From Theodoxus fluviatilis (lineage: Eukaryota > Mollusca > Gastropoda > Cycloneritida > Neritidae): 17,500 bases of DNA. Position 1 is the stretch's first letter. Each line of letters starts with the position of its first letter. The position numbers and the translations under genes are program-made. Positions 1 to 7,510 of this stretch are shown piece after piece. Below the pieces are notes generated by a model. The model saw nothing but the letters and a program-made list of their open reading frames with translations. It ran no database searches and was not told the DNA's origin. The stretch lies in contig JAWQFJ010028532.1 of the NCBI GenBank assembly GCA_034096865.1, positions 5,001 through 22,500 of the forward strand, in the 5' to 3' direction.

Positions 1-375
1 TAGTTATGTACTGTTTACGAATTGCGGATGGAAACGCGGTGGGTGTGACCTTACTTCAGATCCAATGCAGGATATGAATGACTGAATGAAATAATTATGA
101 AGATAGTTTTACAGCTCACCATTCTTTGCTGGCTATGTAAGGACTGTGACCACGAAAACCACTGAAGCTGAATGAAGTGAGAGCATGACAGGTTCCAAAT
201 TCCTAACTCATTGGCAGTTCACGAAGTGAGTCACGGTGGGTCTATTCTTACCCCCAACCCACAGGAAGATGGGGGATATGTAGACGGGAAGGAGATCGAA
301 CGAAGACTATCATCTTTTTTGTTGTTGTTGCTCTCTCCCAATTCCCCGGTAGCCATCTTAGCTGCCTAGAGCTGT
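1..375. other. No gene; contains a dispersed-repeat fragment
   Basis: No open frame or RNA gene is recognisable. Bases about 219-303 read on the minus strand as a repeat whose core (CTGTGGGTTGGGGGTAAGAA, then TAGACCCACC) closely resembles 2453-2479, so this is one copy of a dispersed short repeat. A short (GTT)n run lies at 321-331. This stretch has no mirror inside the window, because its partner would lie beyond base 17500. Confidence 0.5.
219..303 (-). repeat. Dispersed repeat fragment (SINE-like)
   Basis: On the minus strand the core CTGTGGGTTGGGGGTAAGAA followed by TAGACCCACC matches the plus-strand segment 2453-2479 and its right-arm mirror at about 16433-16460, with scattered substitutions. 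A pyrimidine-rich CCCCC block precedes it in each copy. No tRNA-type promoter boxes could be defended, so the call as a SINE is only an analogy. Confidence 0.45.
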
Positions 376-600
376 CCCTGGCTGATATACTACACGGTAA
401 CTGGGAACAGTAAGGTCCCTGGCTGAACTACTACACGGTAACTGGGAACAGTAAGGTCCCTGGCTGAACTACTACACGGTAACTGGGAACAGTAAGGTCC
501 CTGGCTGAACTACTACACGGTAACTGGGAACAGTAAGGTCCCTGGCTGAACTACTACACGGTAACTGGGAACAGTAAGGTCCCAGGCTAAACTACAAGGG
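376..600. repeat. 41-bp minisatellite, five copies plus a partial
   Basis: Units begin with CCCTGGCTGA at 376, 417, 458, 499 and 540, each exactly 41 bp, with a degenerate partial sixth at 581 (CCCAGGCTAAACTAC). The unit ends in GGGAACAGTAAGGT. The first copy differs from the next four (GATATAC for GAACTAC), while the middle copies are identical, as expected for recent internal duplication with older edge units. It carries no stop-free conserved frame and no gene. Confidence 0.95.
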
Positions 601-1016
601 ACTAGGAGGAGGTTTGGTCTCTAGACATGCAGTGCCTCTACACTCATGCGCCAAACCCGCAGCTATGGGCAAAAAGCCCCACTGCCTTGTGGGAGCCTCG
701 GGAGAGGCAAAGGCTATGGGAGTAAACCCAGACAGGAAATCCGGAGCGGAGCCCCTAAGGTGGTTGGTTGGACAGTGCACAGCGTTCCCATCTGGCAGCT
801 TCTGTTGCCGATACGGTGCCAAATGTAACGCCTGGCGTTCCTTTGGGCCACATCGTCTAGACCGAGGGGGGAGCCATTGAACCTGGGCAGCCTGTGACGT
901 CCATAAAAGAACAGTCCATGACTCAGTGCGTCCATCATTCTGAACACAGAGATGTAGTATCTCTGACACAGGTTGGTCACGTGACTTCGGCTCCACATTC
1001 CAATGATTCTACCAAT
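601..1016. other. Unassigned GC-richer segment, probably old repeat
   Basis: This block is more GC-rich than its right flank. A minus-strand frame (592-996) is open but has no recognisable domain and no support as a gene. Two motifs are shared with the 1852-1973 element: TCACGTGACCAACCTGT (minus strand, 969-985) and CTCTGTGTTCAGAA (minus strand, about 938-952). They occur in swapped order relative to that element, so this is likely a relic of related repetitive DNA. Confidence 0.35.
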
Positions 1017-1851
1017 CAAAATTCAACATGATCAGAAGACCATTGAGAGTAAAAAGAGGCGATTCTATTTCACTCCAATTATTTATCCCGATAGATAAAC
1101 ACAAATTTGGTGTTCTAATAAAACTAATCTATGAGATTTTCAGGAAATCATTTGAGAACTACTTTTAGCGCGAACGTGTCTATAAGGTTGCAAACTGCCT
1201 TGAGCACGTGCGATTGTGTATATAGTAATGCACGCGATCTTTGGACCTACTATAAACGCAGCGAAAAGGATTCCTATGGGTCCGGGCTGGTTTCGTGAAT
1301 CTATGGTTATACTCTCGCAAGTAAATGCTTTCTGGCCGGAACCTGTGGTCTAACTGCCTTCACACTGTTTGAGGAGCTCCACACTTCGATCATTCGTGTA
1401 TCGACTGATGGAGTCAGTAAGTGATTTAACCTACATTCCGTCTGTGAACGTTAATCGAATGGAAGTTTCTTCTGTAGGAATCCGTCCGATTCCGAAGTTC
1501 GATATTATCGGATAGCTCAGAAGCAGTTTTTCTAAGTTTAATCCTTCTAAGCATACATTAAATTAATGATTCCTCAGCAAAAGCACTCAGTGGGTTTCTG
1601 TGTGTATCGAAGATTATGCAGACGGGATTGGTTGCCTTACTCGCTCAATGAAGTATAAATATTGCTGTTGTATTCAAAGTCCTTATAATTAGTAGAGTTC
1701 ACAATATTACACTCTTGTGATTCGAATTTTACCGCATACAAGTTTTACATTCATGGGAAATCGATGTTTAGAAAATGAATTGACGAAAACATGGCTGCCA
1801 GTATCGAGTGTATCACAACAAGCGGAGGAATACACTCACGATGTGATATGG
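1017..1851. other. AT-rich DNA, no gene seen
   Basis: I see no coding, RNA or clear repeat signal. The open frame 1717-1995 has no recognisable protein features and overlaps a terminal-inverted-repeat element. The part from 1417 onward is mirrored at 17064-17500 with only one 3-base indel. Confidence 0.5.
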
Positions 1852-1973
1852 CATTCAGCGTGGCCGAGACTCTGTGTTCAGAACGGTGGTATGCATGTTA
1901 TGGAAGAATTAAGGCTATCACGTGACCAACCTGTTGCTGAGACTATATTCACTAGTCTCAGCCACGCTGAATG
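1852..1973. mobile_element. MITE-like element with 20-bp terminal inverted repeats (left arm)
   Basis: The ends CATTCAGCGTGGCCGAGACT (1852-1871) and AGTCTCAGCCACGCTGAATG (1954-1973) are reverse complements with one mismatch, enclosing 82 bp. A nested seven-base inverted pair (GAGACTA / TAGTCTC) lies at about 1939-1960. The size and terminal inverted repeats fit a miniature inverted-repeat element or a fold-back repeat. I see no clear target-site duplication in the immediate flanks. It has no coding capacity. Confidence 0.5.
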
Positions 1974-2075
1974 TACGTCCATACGACGACACTGATGTCA
2001 CCTACGCTGCGCGAAGGACTTCAATGATGAGAACTACAGCAGTCTCTGAAAATCCGGCAGCGAGAGTTTCCATAA

Positions 2076-2190
2076 TGAATGAATGAATGTTTATCGCTTA
2101 AGGGCCTATCAACCTTATTGGTTTTGTATTTTAAAAAAGTAATAGCATAAGAATAAAAAAGGGATGTACGTATTTGTAAAGTACGTACAC
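2076..2190 (-). repeat. Retroelement 3'-end repeat with (CATT)n tail, copy A (left arm)
   Basis: On the minus strand it reads from TACGTACATCCC through a T-rich stretch to the hairpin-like segment AATAAGGTTGATAGGCCCTT, then AAACATT(CATT)n at 2077-2091. The layout (body, stem-forming 3' segment, tetranucleotide tail) is that of a 5'-truncated non-LTR retroelement or SINE. Copy B at 2258-2385 shares the whole arrangement but is clearly diverged. No protein is encoded. Confidence 0.6.
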
Positions 2191-2257
2191 ACATATATGT
2201 AGCTCTACTCATTTCTTTCATGTAAACATACGAATGAGTATATGTACAATCATGGAT

Positions 2258-2385
2258 GACAATGAATGAATGAATGTTTACTGCTTCAGGGCCTATCAGC
2301 CTTAATGGCTTCGTAAGGCCTCAACATGTCTTTATAAAAGTACTAGCATAAAATAAAAAAGGATGTACATATTTGTAAAGTATGT
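2258..2385 (-). repeat. Retroelement 3'-end repeat with (CATT)n tail, copy B (left arm)
   Basis: The minus strand reads ACTTTACAAATATGTACATCC, then a T-rich stretch, GAGGCCTTACGAAGCC, ATTAAGGCTGATAGGCCC, and a (CATT)n tail at 2259-2277. The segment GGCCTTACGAAGCC / GGCTGATAGGCC can pair to form a stem. It is homologous to copy A and lies in the same orientation, suggesting repeated insertion or segmental duplication. Confidence 0.6.
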
Positions 2386-2452
2386 TTTCACGCTGGCACA
2401 TGCTGAAGCACTGAAATTATCATCAATACCTCCGGTTCATAGTTCCAGTCCC

Positions 2453-2479
2453 CCTGTGGGTTAGGGTCAGAATAGACCA
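2453..2479 (+). repeat. Dispersed repeat core, second copy (left arm)
   Basis: CCTGTGGGTTAGGGTCAGAA then TAGACCA matches the minus-strand copy at 219-303. This 20-odd-base stretch is one of the few places where the two arms differ by several substitutions, although the DNA on both sides is identical between arms. Confidence 0.45.
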
Positions 2480-2571
2480 CTGCGTCTCCCTACGCGATTT
2501 GTACGAGGCGAATAACTAGGGACATCGTGACTTGATTTGCGTTTGCTCTAAACTGTTCTAGTGATTTTCGT

Positions 2572-2621
2572 GCTTAATGGCCTTATATAGCCTACAAAGG
2601 CTGATAGGGCTTGAAACTCAA
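2572..2621 (+). repeat. Retroelement 3'-end hairpin module leading into the CCAT array (left arm)
   Basis: The module reads GCTTAATGGCCTTATATAGCC, a short loop, GGCTGATAGGGCTTGAAAC, then directly TCAATCCATCC. The two GC-rich segments are partly complementary. It matches the modules at 4317, 8293 and 3717 and those reversed at 2076 and 2258. In every clear copy except 3691-3817 the module is followed by a tetranucleotide-type tail, as at a non-LTR retroelement 3' end. No coding part of the element is left here. Confidence 0.6.
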
Positions 2622-3360
2622 TCCATCCACCCACCCATCCATCCACCCATCCATCCACCCACCCATCCATCCATCCATCCATCCATCCATCCATCCATTA
2701 ATCCATCCATCCATCCATCCACCCACCCACCAACCCATCTACCCATCCATCCACCCACCCATCCATCCATCCATCCATCCATCCATCCATCCATCCATTA
2801 ATCCATCCATCCATCCATCCACCCACCCACAAACCCATCCACCCATCCATCCACCCATCCATCCACCCACCCATCCATCCATCCATCCATCCATTAATCC
2901 ATCCATCCATCCATCCATCCACCCACCCACCAACCCATCCACCCATCCATCCATCCATCCATCCATCCATCCATCCATCCATCCATCCATCCATCCATCC
3001 ATCCATCCATCCATCCATCCATCCATCCATCCATCCACCCACCATCCACCCACCCATCCACCCATCCACCCACCCACCCATCCACCCATCCATCCAACTA
3101 TCAATCCATCCATCCATCCACCCACCCACCCACCAACCCATCCATCCATCCATCCAACCATCCAACCCCCCTCCCTCCCTCCCTCTATCCATTCACCCAT
3201 CCATCCATCCATCCACCCCCCCACCCCCACCCCCATCCATCCATCCATCCATCCATCTAACCCTCCCTCCCTCCCTCCATTTATCCATCCATCCACCCAC
3301 CCATCCATCCATCCATCCATCCATCCATCCATCCATCCATCCATCCATCCATCCATCCAA
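2622..3360. repeat. (CCAT)n / (CCAC)n tetranucleotide array with higher-order repeats (left arm)
   Basis: About 740 bp of CCAT with phased CCAC substitutions. A higher-order pattern is visible: the interruption CCATTAATCC recurs at about 2695, 2795 and 2891 (96-100 bp apart), each followed by CCACCCACCCACMAACCCATC. CCCT runs begin to appear at 3171 and 3263. Any protein read from it is a Ser-Ile-His-Pro repeat, a translation of the array, not a gene. The array is probably the overgrown tail of the retroelement ending at 2621. Confidence 0.95.
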
Positions 3361-3637
3361 CCATCCCTCCCTCCCTCCCTCCCTCCCTCCCTCCCTCCCT
3401 CCCTCCCTCCCTCCCTCCCTCCCTCCCTCCCTCCCTCCCTCCCTCCCTCCCTCCCTCCCTCCCTCCCTCCCTCCCTCCCTGCCTCCCTGCCTCCCTGCCT
3501 CCCTGCCTCCCTGCCTCCCCGCCTCCCTCCCTCCCTCCCTCCCTCCCTCCCTCCCTCCCTCCCTCCCTCCCTCCCTCCCTCCCTCCCTCCCTCCCTCCCT
3601 CCCTCCCTCCCTCCCTCCCTCCCTCCCTCCCTCCCTC
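3361..3637. repeat. (CCCT)n array with central CCTG block (left arm)
   Basis: About 277 bp of pure pyrimidine apart from G in a central block at 3477-3522, where CCCTGCCT alternates and one CCCCGCCT occurs. The complementary strand is (GGGA)n, uninterrupted runs of three Gs with one-base spacers, which strongly favours G-quadruplex folding. The homopurine/homopyrimidine bias also favours triplex DNA. Confidence 0.95.
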
Positions 3638-3686
3638 CATCCATCCATCCATCCATCCATCCATCCATCCATCCATCCATCCATCC
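3638..3686. repeat. Terminal (CCAT)n array (left arm)
   Basis: About twelve perfect CCAT units close the 1-kb tetranucleotide region. They are followed at once by CTACTCTGACCAGCTCTGAT, the start of the 65-bp tandem modules. Confidence 0.95.
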
Positions 3687-3690
3687 TACT

Positions 3691-3817
3691 CTGACCAGCT
3701 CTGATGATTGTCGTGGCTTTACGAAGCCTACACAGGCTGAAAAGCCGTCACACACCTGACCAGCTCTGGTGATTGGCGTGGCTTTACGAAGCCTACACAG
3801 GCTGAAAAGCCGTCAAA
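3691..3817 (+). repeat. Two 65-bp tandem hairpin modules (left arm)
   Basis: Copies start CTGACCAGCTCTG at 3691 and 3756. Each continues with GTGGCTTTACGAAGCC, ACACAGGCTGAAAAGCCGTC. GGCTTTACGAAGCC forms one self-complementary hairpin, and the GGCT and AGCC segments permit alternatives. The core (AGCC, loop, AGGCTGA) matches the module before the CCAT array. The two copies differ at only a few positions, so the duplication is recent. Confidence 0.75.
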
Positions 3818-4316
3818 CTTCGTGTGTTGCCTCCGCCACGGAGGTTCTGTTTCACCCTCGGTTTGATCGTTCGTTAGTTATTTGGCAAAAAAACCCTCAA
3901 GAAGTGACAAACAAATTCTGATAAAACTTGGTGCAAGGTCAGGGTTTCACCGAAACAAGGGGTGAGGTGTCGGGTCAGACTTTAATCTACGACAACAAGA
4001 GAAGGGTGACCAATGGAATATGGCGAAGCTGAAGAGTTGCAGAGACAAGCCTTGGACAAGTCACTCCTTCTTCAGGCCTAGTAACGATCCATTAATCATT
4101 TAGGCTATCAGCCATTTCGTTTTGGAATTACAATCATACACAGAAAATGGTATTATCTTTATTTCTCTCATCTCTTCACTGAATGTCTCGCTTTCTTTGA
4201 GTCTGGGGAGAGAATTGACCAACTGGGTCTATCTACCCTTCTTGCAAAAGGCAAACCACTCAGGAAGTGCAGTTGAAATTTTCTGATACTCCAACATAAG
4301 TGATGTCGGTAGTCAG
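3818..4316. other. Intergenic-type DNA, no gene seen (left arm)
   Basis: No coding or RNA gene is visible. The minus strand at about 4090-4125 (AATGGCTGATAGCCTAAATG) resembles a decayed copy of the hairpin 3'-end module. The minus-strand open frame 4168-4365 runs through another module and has no protein features. Between arms this stretch differs by a few one-base indels in G or C runs (near 3960, 3977 and 4053) and a substitution near 4058. Confidence 0.5.
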
Positions 4317-4369
4317 TGGCCTTATATAGCCCACAAAGGGAGATAGACCGTAAAGCCCCATCCATGTTT
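4317..4369 (+). repeat. Retroelement 3'-end hairpin module with short CCATCC tail (left arm)
   Basis: Reads GTGGCCTTATATAGCCC, loop, GGGAGATAGACCGTAAAGCC then CCATCCATG, and abuts the minisatellite. It matches the modules at 2572 and 8293. Its upstream body is not recognisable. Confidence 0.55.
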
Positions 4370-7300
4370 CCTCTGATCCCCGTATCTATGTCAACAACGA
4401 GAGGCTATGGAGAACCCTCTGATTCCCGTGTCAATGCCAACAACGAGATACTACGGAGAGCCCTCTGATCCCCGTGTCAATGTCAACAACGAGAGGCTAC
4501 GGAGAGCCCTCTGATCCCCGTGTCAATGCCAACAACGAGAGGCTACGGAGAGCCCTCTGATCCCCGTGTCAATGCCAACAACGAGATACTACGGAGAGCC
4601 CTCTGATCCCCGTGTCAATGTCAACAACGAGAGGCTACGGAGAGCCCTCTGATCCCCGTGTCAATGCCAACAACGAGAGGCTACGGAAAGCCCTCTGATC
4701 CCCGTGTCAATGTCAACAACGAGAGGCTACGGAGAGCCCTCTGATCCCCGTGTCAATGCCAACAACGAGAGGCTACGGAGAGCCCTCTGATCCCCGTGTC
4801 AATGTCAACAACGAGAGGCTACGGAGAGCCCTCTGATCCCCGTGTCAATGCCAACAACGAGAGGCTACGGAAAGCCCTCTGATCCCCGTGTCAATGTCAA
4901 CAACGAGATACTACGGAGAGCCCTCTGATCCCCGTGTCAATGTCAACAACGAGAGGCTACGGAAAGCCCTCTGATCCCCGTGTCTATGTCAACAACGAGA
5001 TACTACGGAGAGCCGTCCCCGTGTCAATGCCAACAACGAGATACTACGGAGAGCCCTCTGATCCCCGTGTCAATGTCAACAACGAGAGGCTACGGAGAGC
5101 CCTCTGATCCCCGTGTCAATGTCAACAACGAGATACTACGGAGAGCCCTCTGATCCCCGTGTCAATGTCAACAACGAGAGGCTACGGAGAGCCCTCTGAT
5201 CCCCGTGTCAATGTCAACAACGAGAGGCTACGGAGAGCCCTCTGATCCCGTGTCAATGTCAACAACGAGAGGCTACGGAGAGCCCTCTGATCCCCGTGTC
5301 AATGTCAACAACGAGAGGCTACGGAGAGCCCTCTGATCCCCGTGTCAATGTCAACAACGAGAGGCTACGGAGAGCCCTCTGACCCCCGTGTCAATGCCAA
5401 CAACGAGAGGCTACGGAGAGCCCTCTGATCCCCGTGTCAATGTCAACAACGAGAGGCTACGGAGAGCCGTCCCCGTGTCAATGTCAACAACGAGAGGCTA
5501 CGGAGAGCCGTCCCCGTGTCAATGCCAACAACGAGATACTACGGAGAGCCCTCTGATCCCCGTGTCAATGCCAACAACGAGAGGCTACGGAGAGCCCTCT
5601 GATCCCCGTGTCTATGTCAACAACGAGAGGCTACGGAGAGCCCTCTGATCCCCGTGTCTATGCCAACAACGAGAGGCTACGGAGAGCCCTCTGATCCCCG
5701 TGTCAATGCCAACAACGAGAGGCTACGGAGAGCCGTCCCCGTGTCAATGTCAACAACGAGAGGCTACGGAGAGCCGTCCCCGTGTCAATGTCAACAACGA
5801 GAGGCTACGGAGAGCCGTCCCCGTGTCAATGCCAACAACGAGATACTACGGAGAGCCCTCTGATCCCCGTGTCAATGTCAACAACGAGAGGCTACGGAGA
5901 GCCCTCTGATCCCCGTGTCAATGTCAACAACGAGAGGCTACGGAGAGCCCTCTGACCCCCGTGTCAATGCCAACAACGAGAGGCTATGGAGAGCCCTCTG
6001 ATCCCCGTGTCAATGTCAACAACGAGAGGCTACGGAGAGCCCTCTGATCCCCGTGTCAATGTCAACAACGAGAGGCTACGGAGAGCCCTCTGATCCCGTG
6101 TCAATGTCAACAACGAGAGGCTACGGAGAGCCCTCTGATCCCCGTGTCAATGCCAACAACGAGAGGCTACGGAAAGCCCTCTGATCCCCGTGTCAATGTC
6201 AACAACGAGAGGCTACGGAGAGCCCTCTGATCCCCGTGTCAATGTCAACAACGAGATACTACGGAGAGCCCTCTGATCCCCGTGTCAATGTCAACAACGA
6301 GAGGCTACGGAGAGCCCTCTGATCCCCGTTTCTATGCCAACAACGAGAGGCTACGGAGAGCCCTCTGATCCCCGTGTCAATGTCAACAACGAGAGGCTAC
6401 GGAGAGCCCTCTGATCCCCGTGTCAATGTCAACAACGAGATACTACGGAGAGCCCTCTGACCCCCTTGTCTATGCCAACAACGAGAGGCTACGGAGAGCC
6501 CTCTGATCCCCGTGTCAATGTCAACAACGAGAGGCTACGGAGAGCCCTCTGATCCCCGTGTCAATGTCAACAACGAGAGGCTACGGAGAGCCCTCTGATC
6601 CCCGTGTCAATGTCAACAACGAGAGGCTACGGAGAGCCCTCTGACCCCCTTGTCTATGCCAACAACGAGAGGCTACGGAGAGCCCTCTGATCCCCGTGTC
6701 AATGTCAACAACGAGAGGCTACGGAGAGCCCTCTGACCCCCTTGTCTATGCCAACAACGAGAGGCTACGGAGAGCCCTCTGATCCCCGTGTCAATGTCAA
6801 CAACGAGAGGCTACGGAGAGCCCTCTGATCCCCGTGTCAATGTCAACAACGAGAGGCTACGGAGAGCCCTCTGATCCCCGTGTCAATGTCAACAACGAGA
6901 GGCTACGGAGAGCCCTCTGATCCCCGTGTCAATGTCAACACGAGAGGCTACGGAGAGCCCTCTGATCCCCGTGTCAATGTCAACAACGAGATACTACGGA
7001 GAGCCCTCTGATCCCCGTGTCAATGCCAACAACGAGAGACTACGGAAAGCCCTCTGATCCCCGTGTCAATGTCAACAACGAGATACTACGGAGAGCCCTC
7101 TGATCCCCGTGTCTATGCCAACAACGAGATACTACGGAGAGCCCTCTGATCCCCGTGTCAATGTCAACAACGAGATACTACGGAGAGCCCTCTGATCCCC
7201 GTGTCAATGTCAACAACGAGATACTACGGAGAGCCCTCTGATCCACGTGTCAATGTCAACAACGAGATACTACGGAGAGCCCTCTGATCCCCGTGTCTAT

Positions 7301-7510
7301 GTCAACAACGAGAGGCTACGGAGAGCCGTCCCCGTGTCAATGTCAACAACGAGATACTACGGAGAGCCCTCTGATCCCCGTGTCAATGTCAACAACGAGA
7401 GGCTACGGAGAGCCCTCTGATCCCCGTGTCAATGTCAACAACGAGAGGCTACGGAGAGCCCTCTCATCCCCGTGTCAATGTCAGCAACGAGAGGCTACGG
7501 AGAGCCGTCT
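4370..7510. repeat. 46-bp minisatellite, about 69 units (left arm)
   Basis: The unit is 46 bp: TGTCAATGTCAACAACGAG, AGGCTACGGAGAGCC, then CTCTGATCCCCG. A 41-bp form lacking five bases (GAGCCGTCCCCG junction) occurs seven times, at about 5013, 5468, 5510, 5733, 5776, 5817 and 7327. Variable sites include GAGGCTA/GATACTA, TGTCAACA/TGCCAACA, TCAATG/TCTATG and ACGGAGAG/ACGGAAAG. Because 46 is not a multiple of three, the frame rotates from unit to unit. The short open frames here are therefore accidental and show no sign of protein constraint. GGCT and AGCC within the unit can form a small hairpin. The edge units at 4370-4440 and 7480-7510 are the most diverged. Confidence 0.97.

Noticed and set aside
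219..303. tRNA-derived SINE with internal promoter
   Set aside because: A GATCGAAC motif near 294 hints at a B box, but no matching A box or cloverleaf could be found.
592..996. Minus-strand 134-residue open frame
   Set aside because: It has no recognisable domain, starts and ends inside repeat-like DNA, and overlaps alternative open frames on both strands.
1717..1995. Plus-strand 92-residue open frame, repeated at 16919-17197
   Set aside because: Its conservation is only palindrome symmetry. It spans the inverted-repeat element and has no protein features.
2577..3759. Long open frames giving Ser-Ile-His-Pro, Leu-Pro-Pro-Ser or Trp-Met-Asp-Gly repeats, and their mirrors at 15160-16364
   Set aside because: They are translations of tetranucleotide arrays in several frames on both strands. 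Four-base periodicity without stops explains their length, with no domain, conserved start or codon signature.
4168..4365. Minus-strand 65-residue open frame, repeated at 14551-14748
   Set aside because: It runs through a retroelement hairpin module and lacks domain or initiation evidence.
4370..7510. CRISPR-like array of regular 46-bp units
   Set aside because: There are no distinct spacers. The whole unit is repeated and varies at a few fixed sites, and the context is eukaryotic with no cas genes.
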